Shown here: positions 25,737-34,924 of the stretch, piece after piece | Layout of the letters: each line of letters opens with the position of its first letter | Position numbering within the stretch: position 1 is the stretch's first letter | Source: Bacteroidaceae bacterium | GTDB taxonomy: Bacteria > Bacteroidota > Bacteroidia > Bacteroidales > Muribaculaceae | Direction of reading: 5' to 3' | Assembly: GCA_021768245.1 (NCBI GenBank) | Contig: JAETNO010000018.1 | Span: forward strand, 1-64,000 | DNA: 64,000 nucleotides | Notes under the pieces: model-generated | What the model saw: only the letters and a program-made list of their open reading frames with translations | What the model was told of the DNA's origin: nothing | The model's database searches: none | Translations under genes and position numbers: made by a program

Positions 25737-27032
25737 ATGGAAATGCTGAAAATCCACAACAACCCGCCGCGCCGTGAATGGCCGGCCCTCACGGCCCGCT
25801 GCACGCGGCAGGAGGGCGAAATCACGGAACGGGTCGCCGCCATCCTCTCACAGGTGCGCACGGGCGGCGACAAGGCGCTGCGCGACCTCGTGGCCCGCAT
25901 CGAAGGTTACGTCCCCGAGAGGTTCGAGGTTTCCCGCAGGCAGCGCACCGAAGCGGCCAAAGCCGTGCCGCAACGGCTCAAGACGGCGCTTGCGATCGCC
26001 AAGTCCAATATCGAAGCCTTCCACAGGGCACAGCTCCCGCCGCAGGTCGACATCGAAGTGATGCCCGGCGTGCGGTGTGTGCAGCGCGCCGTAGCCATCG
26101 GCCGCGTGGGGCTCTACGTCCCGGGCGGCAATGCCCCGCTCTTCTCGACGGTGCTGATGCTCGCCCTGCCCGCCCGGATCGCCGGGTGCGGCGAGGTCAT
26201 ACTCTGCACCCCGGCCGGGCGCGGCGGGAAGATCGCCCCCGAGGTGCTTTTCGCCGCCGACCTGTGCGGCGTCGACCGCATCTTCGCCGTCGGCGGGGCG
26301 CAGGCCGTGGCCGCCATGGCCTACGGCACGGAAAGCATCCCGCACGTCGAAAAAATCTTCGGCCCGGGAAACAGGTACGTCACCCGCGCCAAGCAGCTGG
26401 TAAGCACCGAGGCCGTGGCCGTAGACCTGCCGGCAGGCCCTTCGGAGGTGATGGTGCTGGCCGACAACAGCGCCCGGGCGGAATTCGTCGCCGCCGATCT
26501 GCTGTCGCAGGCCGAGCACGGGGACGACAGCCAGGCCATCCTGGTCTGCCGGACGGAGCGTTTCGCACGGCAGGTAACCCGGGCCGTCGAGGAGCAGATC
26601 CGGTATCTCAGCCGCGGCGAGGCGATCCGCAATTCGCTGGCCAACAGCCGGATCGTATTGTTCGACGAGGAATACAAGCAGATTGCGTTCGCCAACGCCT
26701 ATGCCCCGGAGCACCTGATCGTCTCGATGCGCGACGCATGGGGCATCGCCGCCAAGATCACGGCCGCGGGCAGCGTCTTCATCGGCAATTACTCGCCCGA
26801 AAGCGCCGGGGACTACGCCTCGGGCACCAATCACACGCTGCCCACGGGCGGCTGGGCCCGTGCCTGCAGCGGGGTGAACGTCGACAGTTTCATGCGCAAG
26901 ATCACATTCCAGGAGCTGACGCGCGACGGGCTCGACGCGCTGGCGCCCGCAATCACGGCCATGGCCGAGGCCGAAGGGCTCGACGCACACGCCAACGCCG
27001 TGCGCGTCCGGATGAAAGGAGGGATACTATGA
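25737..27032 (+). CDS. hisD: histidinol dehydrogenase
   Basis: 431 aa. Zinc and catalytic signatures are present: LLSQAEHGDDSQAIL and the EH pair in YAPEHLIV, plus the closing TGGWARACSGVNVDSFM. It oxidises histidinol to histidine in two NAD-dependent steps. The stop overlaps the hisC start as ATGA; ATG 25743 is an alternative start. Confidence 0.97.
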   Translation: MEMLKIHNNPPRREWPALTARCTRQEGEITERVAAILSQVRTGGDKALRDLVARIEGYVPERFEVSRRQRTEAAKAVPQRLKTALAIAKSNIEAFHRAQLPPQVDIEVMPGVRCVQRAVAIGRVGLYVPGGNAPLFSTVLMLALPARIAGCGEVILCTPAGRGGKIAPEVLFAADLCGVDRIFAVGGAQAVAAMAYGTESIPHVEKIFGPGNRYVTRAKQLVSTEAVAVDLPAGPSEVMVLADNSARAEFVAADLLSQAEHGDDSQAILVCRTERFARQVTRAVEEQIRYLSRGEAIRNSLANSRIVLFDEEYKQIAFANAYAPEHLIVSMRDAWGIAAKITAAGSVFIGNYSPESAGDYASGTNHTLPTGGWARACSGVNVDSFMRKITFQELTRDGLDALAPAITAMAEAEGLDAHANAVRVRMKGGIL

Positions 27033-28063
27033 AACCGCTGTCGCAGTTGGTGCGCCCCAACATCCTGGCGCTGCAACCCTACTCCACAGCCCGCGACGAA
27101 TATGCGGGCGGCGGGATCGACGTATGGCTCGACGCCAACGAAAGCCCCTACGACAACGGCGTGAACCGTTACCCCGACCCGCACCAGCGGGCGCTGAAAG
27201 CCCTGATCGCGGAACTGAAAGGCGTGGACGCCGGACGGATCTTCATCGGCAACGGCAGCGACGAGGCCATCGACCTCGCATTCCGGATCTTCTGCCGGCC
27301 GGGGCTGGACAACGCCGTGTCGATCGCCCCGACCTACGGGATGTACCGCGTGGCGGCTGCGACGAACGACGTGCAGATGCGCGAAGTGCCGCTGGGAGCC
27401 GGCTACTCGCTCCCGGTCGGGGCACTGCTGGCGGCAGCCGACGAGCGCACGAAGCTGATGTGGCTCTGCTCGCCCAACAACCCCACGGGCAATGCGTTCC
27501 CGGCGCGGGAGATCGAAAGCCTGCTCCGCCGCTTCGACGGCATCGTCGTGCTGGACGAAGCCTACATCGACTTCGCCGACGGCGGCGGGTTCCTGCCGCG
27601 GCTGGGCGAGTTCCCGAACCTGATCATCCTCCAGACGCTCTCCAAGGCGTGGGGCATGGCCGGGCTGAGGCTCGGACTGGCTTTCGCCTCGGAGGAGATC
27701 GCCGGCCTATTCGGCCGGGTGAAATACCCTTACAACATCAACACGCTCACGCAGCGGGCCGTCGCGGAATCGCTCCGCAGGGACATCTCGGCCGAGGTGG
27801 CGGCGATCCGCGCCGAACGCTCGCGCCTGGCGGCGGCACTCGCGGCATGCCCCTGCATCGGGCAGGTCTACCCGTCGGAAGGCAACTTCCTGCTGGTAAG
27901 AACCGCGGCACCCGACCTGTTGTACCGGGAGCTGGTCGCAGCGGGGGTCATCGTCCGCAACCGTTCGCGGATCGCAGGTTGCGAAGGATGCCTGCGCATC
28001 ACGGTCGGGCGCCCGGAGGAGAACGACCGCATGTTGGAAACCGTCAAAAATTTCCGCCCATGA
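27029..28063 (+). CDS. hisC: histidinol-phosphate aminotransferase
   Basis: 344 aa. Fold-type I PLP enzyme: substrate/PLP region CSPNNPTGNAFP, VVLDEAYIDFAD, and the Schiff-base lysine in TLSKAWGMAGLRLG. It converts imidazole-acetol phosphate to histidinol phosphate. Overlaps hisD and hisB by 4 bp at each end. Confidence 0.96.
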   Translation: MKPLSQLVRPNILALQPYSTARDEYAGGGIDVWLDANESPYDNGVNRYPDPHQRALKALIAELKGVDAGRIFIGNGSDEAIDLAFRIFCRPGLDNAVSIAPTYGMYRVAAATNDVQMREVPLGAGYSLPVGALLAAADERTKLMWLCSPNNPTGNAFPAREIESLLRRFDGIVVLDEAYIDFADGGGFLPRLGEFPNLIILQTLSKAWGMAGLRLGLAFASEEIAGLFGRVKYPYNINTLTQRAVAESLRRDISAEVAAIRAERSRLAAALAACPCIGQVYPSEGNFLLVRTAAPDLLYRELVAAGVIVRNRSRIAGCEGCLRITVGRPEENDRMLETVKNFRP

Positions 28064-29475
28064 AAAAAGCGCTCTTCATAGACCGCGACGGCACCGTGAT
28101 CGCGGAGCCGCCCGCGGATTACCAGGTCGACAGCCTCGAAAAGCTGGAATTCATACCCGGTGCGATCTCGGCGCTCCGGACGCTCCGGGAGCTGGATTTC
28201 GAACTGGTGATGGCGACAAACCAGGACGGGCTGGGCACGGAGGCCTTCCCGGAGGAGGATTTCCGGCCGCCGCACGAAAAAATGCTGCGCACGCTCGCAG
28301 GCGAAGGCGTCGCCTTCGACGACATGCTCATCGACCGCACGTTCGAAAGCGACGATGCCCCGACGCGCAAACCCCGTACGGGCATGTTCGGCCGCTACAC
28401 GGACGGGTCGTACGACCTCGGGGCGAGCTACGTCGTCGGCGACCGGGCGACCGACATCCTGCTGGCGCGCAACCTCGGGGCGAAGGGCATCCTGCTGGCG
28501 CCTGCCGCCGAGGGGCGCAGGATGCTGCGGGAAGCAGGCGCGGAAGAGGCATGCGTGCTCATCACGGACTCGTGGGCCGAGATCGCGGAATACATCCGCC
28601 GCGGGGAACGGCGGGTCGTCGTGACGCGCGAAACGCGCGAAACGCGAATCACCGTACGGCTCGACCTCGACGGCCGGGGCTTCGGCACCTGCGGGACGGC
28701 GGAGAACAAAATGGCGGAGAACGGGACGGAAGGCAGACCGGAAAATACGGCTAGCAGTAAGAACGGCACATCTGACGATGCGGCGTACGGCACCTGTGGC
28801 GCTGTACGGAACGGCGGAAAGGAAACCGGAGCGGGCACCCTGCCGGAAAATACGGAAAACGGCCTGTCAAGCAGCCCCGGGAACGGCACACCGGGAAATC
28901 GGGCGGACAGCCCCGGCACACCGGGCACGGACATCCCGCCGTGTTCCCCGGCGGGATGCGGCGGCGCCCCGGGCGACGGGATTTCCACCGGGCTGCGGTT
29001 CCTGGATCACATGCTGGCCCAGATCGCCCACCACGGCGGGGTGTCGCTCACGGTGGAGGCGCACGGCGACCTGGATATCGACGAACACCACACGATGGAA
29101 GACGTGGCGATCGTGCTGGGCGAGGCCATCGACCGCGCCCTGGGGTCGAAAGCGGGCATCGGCCGCTACGGCTTCGCACTGCCGATGGACGACTGCCGGG
29201 CGCTGGTACTGCTCGACTTCGGGGGGCGCATCGACTTCGAATGGGACGCCGAATTCCGCCGCGAGCGGGTCGGGGACGTCCCGACGGAGATGTTCCGCCA
29301 CTTTTTCCACTCGCTCTGCTGCGCGGCACGCTGCAACCTGCAGATTTCGGCGCGCGGCGGGAACGACCACCACAAGGCCGAGGCGATCTTCAAGGCTTTC
29401 GCGCGTGCGCTGCGCATGGCCGTGGCACGCACCGGCTTCGGATACGACATACCCAGCAGCAAAGGCATACTATGA
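28060..29475 (+). CDS. hisB: bifunctional histidinol-phosphatase/IGP dehydratase with large insert
   Basis: 471 aa. Residues 1-165 are the HAD phosphatase (FIDRDGTVI at 6-14). Residues about 190 onward are the imidazoleglycerol-phosphate dehydratase, with its metal motifs DEHHTMED and NDHHKAE. The dehydratase is interrupted after its first strand (ITVRLDLDG, to about 205) by roughly 100 residues very rich in Gly, Asn, Thr, Ser, Pro and Glu (GTCGTAENK, PENTASSKNGTS, PENTENGL, PGNGTPGNR), resuming at ISTGLRFLDHML at 308. E. coli HisB has only a few residues there. Both active sites look intact and the frame is open, so the insert is probably a disordered surface loop. Confidence 0.93.
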   Translation: MKKALFIDRDGTVIAEPPADYQVDSLEKLEFIPGAISALRTLRELDFELVMATNQDGLGTEAFPEEDFRPPHEKMLRTLAGEGVAFDDMLIDRTFESDDAPTRKPRTGMFGRYTDGSYDLGASYVVGDRATDILLARNLGAKGILLAPAAEGRRMLREAGAEEACVLITDSWAEIAEYIRRGERRVVVTRETRETRITVRLDLDGRGFGTCGTAENKMAENGTEGRPENTASSKNGTSDDAAYGTCGAVRNGGKETGAGTLPENTENGLSSSPGNGTPGNRADSPGTPGTDIPPCSPAGCGGAPGDGISTGLRFLDHMLAQIAHHGGVSLTVEAHGDLDIDEHHTMEDVAIVLGEAIDRALGSKAGIGRYGFALPMDDCRALVLLDFGGRIDFEWDAEFRRERVGDVPTEMFRHFFHSLCCAARCNLQISARGGNDHHKAEAIFKAFARALRMAVARTGFGYDIPSSKGIL

Positions 29476-30059
29476 TAGCGATCACGGATTACGATACGGG
29501 CAACCTGCGTTCGGTAGCCAATGCCCTGCGGCGCATCGGCGCCGAATTTACGGTCACGTCCGACGCCGCGGTGCTGCGGCAGGCGGACAGGGTGCTCCTC
29601 CCGGGCGTGGGCGAAGCCTCGTCGGCAATGGCCAAACTCCGCGAACGGGGACTGGATGCGCTCATCCCCACCCTGACGCAACCCGTACTGGGCATCTGCA
29701 TCGGCATGCAGCTGATGTGCCTGGACAGCGAGGAGGGAGACACCCGCTGCCTGGGCATCTTCCCGGCGCACGTCGTGCGGCTGAGAGGCGGGGAAAATCC
29801 GCTGAAGATTCCCCACGTAGGCTGGGACACCGTCGGCAGGCTCCGCAGCCCGCTTTTCGACGGCCTCGGCGAAGGCACCTACCTCTACTATGTCCACTCC
29901 TACGCGGCACAGGCGTGCGACGCCACGATCGCCCAAACCGACTACGGAGGGATATTCAGCGCCGCCCTGGGGCGCGGCAATTTCTTCGGCACGCAGTTCC
30001 ACCCCGAAAAGAGCGGGCGGGCGGGCGAGCGGATACTGCGCAATTTCCTAAAACTCTGA
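29472..30059 (+). CDS. hisH: imidazole glycerol phosphate synthase, glutaminase subunit
   Basis: 195 aa class I glutamine amidotransferase. Nucleophile Cys in VLGICIGMQLM and the His/Glu pair in FHPEKSG complete the triad. It supplies ammonia to HisF. Overlaps hisB by 4 bp. Confidence 0.96.
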   Translation: MIAITDYDTGNLRSVANALRRIGAEFTVTSDAAVLRQADRVLLPGVGEASSAMAKLRERGLDALIPTLTQPVLGICIGMQLMCLDSEEGDTRCLGIFPAHVVRLRGGENPLKIPHVGWDTVGRLRSPLFDGLGEGTYLYYVHSYAAQACDATIAQTDYGGIFSAALGRGNFFGTQFHPEKSGRAGERILRNFLKL

Positions 30060-30063
30060 CGAC

Positions 30064-30795
30064 ATGAAAATCGAAATCATACCCGCAACGGACATCATCG
30101 GCGGTGCCTGCGTGCGCCTGACGCAGGGCGACTACGGCCGCCGGACGACCTACTACCGCGACCCGCTGGAAGCGGCGCAACGCTTCGAAGAGGCGGGCAT
30201 CCGCCGGCTGCACATGGTCGACCTCGACGGCGCCAAGGCGTCGGAGCCCCGCAACCTCGCCGTGCTGGAACGCGTGGCGACGAAAACCACGCTCGAAGTA
30301 CAGTACGGCGGCGGAATCAAAAGCCGCGGGGCACTGCGCAGCGTATTCGACGCAGGCGCCAGCCGCGCCATCTGCGGCAGCATCGCCGTGCGTGAACCGG
30401 AATCGTTCGCCGAATGGCTCGCCGAATTCGGCGGCGGGAAGCTGATCCTGGGCGCCGACATCCGCGACGGCGCGGTGGCCGTACAGGGATGGACGGAGCG
30501 ATCCGAGATGACGGCGCAGGAGCTTATCGCCCGCTTCGCACCGCAGGGGCTCGCGCAGGTCATCTGCACCGACATCGCCCGCGACGGGATGCTGTGCGGC
30601 ACCTCGGCGGAATTCTACGCTGGGTTGCAGGGACAGTTCCCCGGGGTGGAAATCACCGTGAGCGGCGGCATCGCCTCGATGACCGACATCGAGGCGCTCG
30701 ACGGCGCGGGGCTGCGCAGCGTAATCGTCGGCAAAGCCCTCTACGAAGGACATATCACCCTCGAAGAACTGAAAAGATGCTTGCCAAACGCATAA
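30064..30795 (+). CDS. hisA: ProFAR isomerase
   Basis: 243 aa TIM barrel. The first catalytic Asp is in IPATDIIGGACVRL, the second half has LILGADIRDG, and the HMVDLDGAK strand is typical. It opens the ribose ring of ProFAR to PRFAR. Ends inside the start of hisF (19-bp overlap). Confidence 0.95.
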   Translation: MKIEIIPATDIIGGACVRLTQGDYGRRTTYYRDPLEAAQRFEEAGIRRLHMVDLDGAKASEPRNLAVLERVATKTTLEVQYGGGIKSRGALRSVFDAGASRAICGSIAVREPESFAEWLAEFGGGKLILGADIRDGAVAVQGWTERSEMTAQELIARFAPQGLAQVICTDIARDGMLCGTSAEFYAGLQGQFPGVEITVSGGIASMTDIEALDGAGLRSVIVGKALYEGHITLEELKRCLPNA

Positions 30796-31529
30796 TCCCC
30801 TGCCTCGACATCCGCGAGGGACAGACCGTCAAGGGCATCAACTTCGTCGGGCTGCGCAACGTCGGCGACCCGGTGGAGCTGGGGGCGAAATACGCCGCCG
30901 AAGGGGCCGACGAACTGGTATACCTCGACATCAGCGCCACGGAAGAGGGGCGGCAGACCTTCACGGAGCTGGTCGCCCGAATCGCCGAACGCATCGACAT
31001 CCCGTTCACCGTGGGCGGAGGCATCGCATCGGTCGCCGACGCCGGGCGGCTGCTCGACGCCGGGGCGGACAAGGTCACCGTCAACAGCGCCGCCGTACGC
31101 GACCCTGCGCTGATCGACGCCATCGCGTCGAAATACGGGTCGCAGTTCGTCGTCGCGGCCATCGACGCGCGGATGACCGACGGCGTATGGCGCGTCACGA
31201 CCCACGGCGGCAAACGCATGACCGACCGCGAGCTTTTCGCATGGGCGCACGAAGTCTGCCAGCGGGGTGCGGGCGAGCTGCTCTTCACCTCGATGGACCA
31301 CGACGGCACGCGCGACGGCTACCCGTGCGAGACCTTCGCACGGCTGGCCGAGCTGCCCATCCCCATCATCGCCTCGGGCGGCGCAGGGTCGGTGCGGCAC
31401 ATTGCCGACGTGCTGACGCTCGGCCGTGCCGACGCGGCGCTTGCGGCCAGCATCTTCCATTACAACGAAATCCCGATCCCCGTGCTCAAACGGGAATTGT
31501 ACCGGCTGAATATCAACGTAAGACAATAG
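30777..31529 (+). CDS. hisF: imidazole glycerol phosphate synthase, cyclase subunit
   Basis: 250 aa TIM barrel. Catalytic Asp residues are in RIIPCLDIREG and VVAAIDARM; phosphate-binding loops (IPFTVGGGI, IIASGGAGS) are present. It joins PRFAR and ammonia to give IGP and AICAR. ATG 30777 lies inside the end of hisA. Confidence 0.96.
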   Translation: MLAKRIIPCLDIREGQTVKGINFVGLRNVGDPVELGAKYAAEGADELVYLDISATEEGRQTFTELVARIAERIDIPFTVGGGIASVADAGRLLDAGADKVTVNSAAVRDPALIDAIASKYGSQFVVAAIDARMTDGVWRVTTHGGKRMTDRELFAWAHEVCQRGAGELLFTSMDHDGTRDGYPCETFARLAELPIPIIASGGAGSVRHIADVLTLGRADAALAASIFHYNEIPIPVLKRELYRLNINVRQ

Positions 31530-31534
31530 ACACC

Positions 31535-32155
31535 ATGGAAATCACAGCAAAACCCTTCGAGGCGCTCGACGCCTCGAAGCAGGCCGACGGACTGATCCCC
31601 GCCATCATACAGGACGCGCGCACCCTGCGGGTGCTGATGCTCGGCTACATGAACCGGGAGGCTTACGAAAAGAGCCTTTCAGAAGGCCGCGTCACCTTTT
31701 ACAGCCGCACGCGCCGCCGCCTCTGGACAAAAGGCGAAACGAGCGGCAACTACCTCGAAATCGTATCAGTCACCGCCGACTGCGACAACGACACGCTCCT
31801 CATACGTGCCATCCCCCACGGCCCGACCTGCCACACCGGGGCGGCGAGCTGCTTCGACGGGGCCGCGGCCGGGACGGAAGGTTTCATCCGCTATCTGCAG
31901 GGCGTCATCCAAAGGCGACACGCCGAGATGCCCGAGGGCTCCTACACGAGCAAACTCTTCGAGCGCGGCGTGAACAAGATCGCACAGAAAGTGGGCGAAG
32001 AGGCTGTGGAAACGGTTATCGAAGCCGTGGCAGGCAACCGCGAGGCGATGATCTACGAAGCCTCCGACCTGATATACCACCTGCTGGTGCTGCTCGAAGC
32101 CGCCGGATGCTCCATCGCCGACCTCGAAGCGGAGCTGGCGCGTCGCCACAGCTAA
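31535..32155 (+). CDS. hisI: bifunctional PR-AMP cyclohydrolase/PR-ATP pyrophosphatase
   Basis: 206 aa HisIE fusion. The cyclohydrolase half has VLMLGYMN, FYSRTRRRLWTKGE and the metal cysteines in DCDND and GPTCHTG; the C-terminal MazG-like half has KVGEEAVETVIEA and EASDLIYHLLVLL. Last gene of the operon, which keeps the enteric order G-D-C-B-H-A-F-IE. Confidence 0.96.
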   Translation: MEITAKPFEALDASKQADGLIPAIIQDARTLRVLMLGYMNREAYEKSLSEGRVTFYSRTRRRLWTKGETSGNYLEIVSVTADCDNDTLLIRAIPHGPTCHTGAASCFDGAAAGTEGFIRYLQGVIQRRHAEMPEGSYTSKLFERGVNKIAQKVGEEAVETVIEAVAGNREAMIYEASDLIYHLLVLLEAAGCSIADLEAELARRHS

Positions 32156-32219
32156 AAAAAGCTGCACCCCGCCCGGAAGCAAAATGGGCATGATCCCCAC
32201 GGCGCAGCGCATGGAAAAG

Positions 32220-32245
32220 GCCGGCATGTCTCACGACATGCCGGC
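32220..32245. terminator. hairpin between convergent genes
   Basis: A perfect 11-bp GC-rich stem (32220-32230 with 32235-32245) has a TCAC loop. On the minus strand it is followed by TTTT, on the plus strand by TCGATTATTTA. It likely ends both the his operon and the lipoprotein gene. Confidence 0.8.
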
Positions 32246-32291
32246 TCGATTATTTACCATGCCACCGTCATCCGGACGGCAGGACATTCCG

Positions 32292-33746
32292 TTACTTGAA
32301 GACCAATGCACACTGCATCGCCTTCTCGGCGTCGCCCGAAGCGACCTTGGAGTTGAGTACGGTTTCGTGTTTGTTGATACGCATGTTCGGCGAACTCGAG
32401 CCCTCGAACGACATGGCGGAGACGCAGCCCAGCTCCTTCATGACCTTGGCCAGGTCGAGCATCGAAACGCCGACGCTGCCCTCGACCTGCTGGCCGCAGA
32501 ATGCGAAGACCTTACCCTGGGCCGTGACACCGACCGCAGCACGTGCATACGCGGGATTACCGGCATACCAGCCGCTGTTACTACCGTCGTTGCAGATCGT
32601 CTGCGCCTCGGTCAGGATATTACCGTCCCACAAAACCATCGGGATTCCGGAAACAGCCGTCTTGGCATCCCACACGGTACCGTCGCCCTGAACCCGAGCC
32701 GTGAAACTGCTGCCGTTCCTGAACGGGAACGCATAGAGTTTACCGTCGAATTTCTGCGACCAGGCCATCTTGTAGGCACCGTTGTTATCCTGCCCGATCG
32801 TAGCGAACGAATTGATGGCATGAGGATCCTGAACGAACTGTCCGTCACGGATGATGGTCTGAACTGCGGTACCGGCAGAAGATACACCGACCAGGTATAC
32901 GTTCCAGCTTCCGTCCAAACTTTCGAGCTCCTGAATCGTCTTAAGATCGGAGCCGTTGCCGACAACGCCCATCGTCGACTGCGGGCCCATGATGGCGATG
33001 TAGGCGATATTATTGTCGACGCCGTTCAGCTTCGTGGTCTTATAGACCTTGATATATTTGGGCAGCGTGCCGAAACTTCCCGTCTCGTCCGTCCATCCCT
33101 GGCTCAGCAGGGGATCGGTATAGCCGGTCTGCTTGACGACATAGGTGTAGTCCGTCCCGCCGTAGGTGACCACCAGCGTCCCGTCGGCGAATTCGAGGTC
33201 GAACGTCTTGTTCTCGGGGGACTTCAGGGAAGCGCCCGGAACCAGCTCGATGTCGAAGACCATGGCATTGACATTCATGCCCGTCTTGTAAGCGATCGTG
33301 ATGGTGTTACCGGCGATGACCGCCTCTTCGTTGCCCACCTTCGCGGAGAGGATCGGGTTGGGAATATCCTTGGGCTTGGCCGACATCAGGTAGGTTTCTT
33401 CGTGGAGGTAGCCCACGTTCACAACAACGCTGTAAGGGGACGTGAGGTTAACCTCGGCGGTCGCCGTGCCGGGCGTTTTGAGGATAGCACCCCAGGTCAT
33501 ATCGAACGTAACCGTCACCTTGGATAGGTCGGTCATGTTCTGGAACTCCCCGAACGTGATGGTCTTGTCCGCATCCGAAATGACGGCGGTGATCGTCGCA
33601 TCGCCGTCGGCAGCCGTCACGGAAACGAAAGGTTGGGAGACTTCCGAGGGCCATTTTTCATCGTCGTCCGAACACGAGGCAATAAGAAATGCACCCATGC
33701 AGCACAACAACGCGGTCAACAGGGGGGGGGTAAAAAGTTTTTTCAT
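32292..33746 (-). CDS. lipoprotein with Ig-like domains and NAGPA-type phosphodiester glycosidase domain
   Basis: 484 aa. The lipobox is LIASC, followed by SDDDE. Two Ig-like or DUF5018-like modules occupy about 30-210. The C-terminal half resembles the phosphodiester glycosidase (NAGPA/DUF2233) family: AYARAAVGVTAQGKVFAF, GVSMLDLAKVMKELGCVSAMSFEGSSSPNM. The family's usual DGGGS box reads EGSSS here, so catalysis is doubtful. A run of nine Gs (plus strand 33722-33730) lies at codons 6-9, inside the signal peptide. Single gene, convergent to the his operon. Confidence 0.65.
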   Translation of the reverse strand: MKKLFTPPLLTALLCCMGAFLIASCSDDDEKWPSEVSQPFVSVTAADGDATITAVISDADKTITFGEFQNMTDLSKVTVTFDMTWGAILKTPGTATAEVNLTSPYSVVVNVGYLHEETYLMSAKPKDIPNPILSAKVGNEEAVIAGNTITIAYKTGMNVNAMVFDIELVPGASLKSPENKTFDLEFADGTLVVTYGGTDYTYVVKQTGYTDPLLSQGWTDETGSFGTLPKYIKVYKTTKLNGVDNNIAYIAIMGPQSTMGVVGNGSDLKTIQELESLDGSWNVYLVGVSSAGTAVQTIIRDGQFVQDPHAINSFATIGQDNNGAYKMAWSQKFDGKLYAFPFRNGSSFTARVQGDGTVWDAKTAVSGIPMVLWDGNILTEAQTICNDGSNSGWYAGNPAYARAAVGVTAQGKVFAFCGQQVEGSVGVSMLDLAKVMKELGCVSAMSFEGSSSPNMRINKHETVLNSKVASGDAEKAMQCALVFK

Positions 33747-34203
33747 AATCAGGTATTTTAGATTGAATAATTATGGGTTAGTTCTCCTTCGGGTATTTTA
33801 AGAAATTTATTCGGGGATAATCTCGATACAAGTAATTAATTTTACAATAGGAATGTGATACCACAAGTATCACACTTATATAATATAACAATCCATTTTA
33901 AAAATATAAATACGGCATTATTTCCACACGAATGTAGTAATAATATTTATTATTACAATGTTTTTTGAGTAAAAAAAGTTAATAAAAGAACCACCCAAAG
34001 TAATATTTTTTGGGTAATAAAATATAACTAACTGATTTCATGCGAAATAAGAAATTAATAAAATGCTCCCTCCGGGACAAAGCAAGATGCCCTCCCGGAT
34101 TCGCCGGCCGCGGCAAAATAAAACAGGGCGGACGGACACAGCCGAACGGGGCGGGACAAAGGGTTGTGCGAAGATCGGTAGACGAGGAGAGGCGGGGAAC
34201 AAA
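33747..34203. other. AT-rich region left of the prophage
   Basis: No gene. It holds three inverted repeats: TGTGATAC/GTATCACA at 33854-33874 (perfect 8 bp), GTAATAATA/TATTATTAC at 33936-33955, and ACCCAAA/TTTGGGT at 33993-34015. The first, upstream of the lipoprotein gene, could bind a regulator. The part near 34060-34200 is GC-rich, without coding features. Confidence 0.45.
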
Positions 34204-34234
34204 AAAGGGACACCTGGCGTACAAGTGTCCCTTT
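34204..34234 (-). terminator. tRNA terminator
   Basis: A perfect 10-bp stem (34204-34213 with 34225-34234) continues on the minus strand into a run of Ts. It lies 9 nt past the end of the tRNA fragment and so is the host tRNA gene's own terminator. Confidence 0.8.
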
Positions 34235-34242
34235 GTATTTTG

Positions 34243-34286
34243 TAGCGGGTCCGAGACTTGAACTCGGGACCTCATGATTATGAAAC
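34243..34286 (-). other. left attachment site: 3' half of tRNA-Met(CAT)
   Basis: On the minus strand the sequence has an anticodon loop TTCATAA with CAT, the 3' anticodon strand, a perfect T-arm (CCGAG, TTCAAGT, CTCGG), acceptor strand ACCCGCT and discriminator A. There is no 5' half: beyond the anticodon loop the sequence does not pair. This is what a phage leaves after integrating in the 3' half of a tRNA gene. The intact tRNA should be reconstituted at the other prophage end, beyond 64000. Confidence 0.8.
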
Positions 34287-34375
34287 GCCAAAGGTCTATT
34301 TTAACGAGCTGTATTTCCGTTATGTATATTCGCCGTCAAACTACTTTCACGCAAATTTGCACGTAGTTAAAATTA

Positions 34376-34888
34376 CTATTGCAGTTCTTTATACTTTATA
34401 ACTTTATCTCTACTTTTATTGAATTGGAATTCAATGCTTGTGCGTTTGCCGTTAATATTAGCAATGCATACTTTTTTCCATCCAATGAATTCAGGCTTAA
34501 AATTCTCTTTAGGTTCGTAAACAAGATCTTGGTAATATTTAAATTCATGCCAAAGTTGCAACCACTTTTTTACATCTGAGGCTAATTTTTTATCGTCTTT
34601 AATTTTTTCTAAAGACTTTATATGGTAATCAGCATCAGTCGTAATTTTAATGTTATTATAGCCGGATGCATTTATCTCTCTAACACATCGTTTTAGTTCA
34701 TCCAAATTTCTAATGGTATTATTATCCGGCTTCCATTCTGTTTTTAATGAATCGGTTGGAAATGATTTTATTATTTCAAAATCGTAGATTCTATCTTGTT
34801 GTAAGTGTTCAATAATTAGTTTTTCTTCTTTATTCTGACAGCTATAAAGAGCAAATATGGATGCAAATAAGAATAGACTTTTTTTCAT
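34376..34888 (-). CDS. small lipoprotein of the prophage left end
   Basis: 170 aa. Signal peptide MKKSLFLFASIFALYSC with Cys 17 as the lipid anchor, then a Lys/Glu-rich soluble domain without a family I recognise. AT-rich compared with its neighbours. It lies between attL and the repressor, transcribed with the repressor, so it may be expressed in the lysogen (a conversion gene). No evidence for a particular role. Confidence 0.6.
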   Translation of the reverse strand: MKKSLFLFASIFALYSCQNKEEKLIIEHLQQDRIYDFEIIKSFPTDSLKTEWKPDNNTIRNLDELKRCVREINASGYNNIKITTDADYHIKSLEKIKDDKKLASDVKKWLQLWHEFKYYQDLVYEPKENFKPEFIGWKKVCIANINGKRTSIEFQFNKSRDKVIKYKELQ

Positions 34889-34924
34889 AGAGGCGTGGGC
34901 TAAAGGGTGTGACGCAATTAGTTT

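Noticed and set aside
25778..31529. very long alternative frames through the his operon
   Set aside because: Products are Arg/Gly/Pro-rich shadows typical of GC-rich DNA; only the hisC part of one of these frames is real.
34040..34291. ORFs over the tRNA fragment and its terminator
   Set aside because: They read through the T-arm and hairpin and show no coding features.
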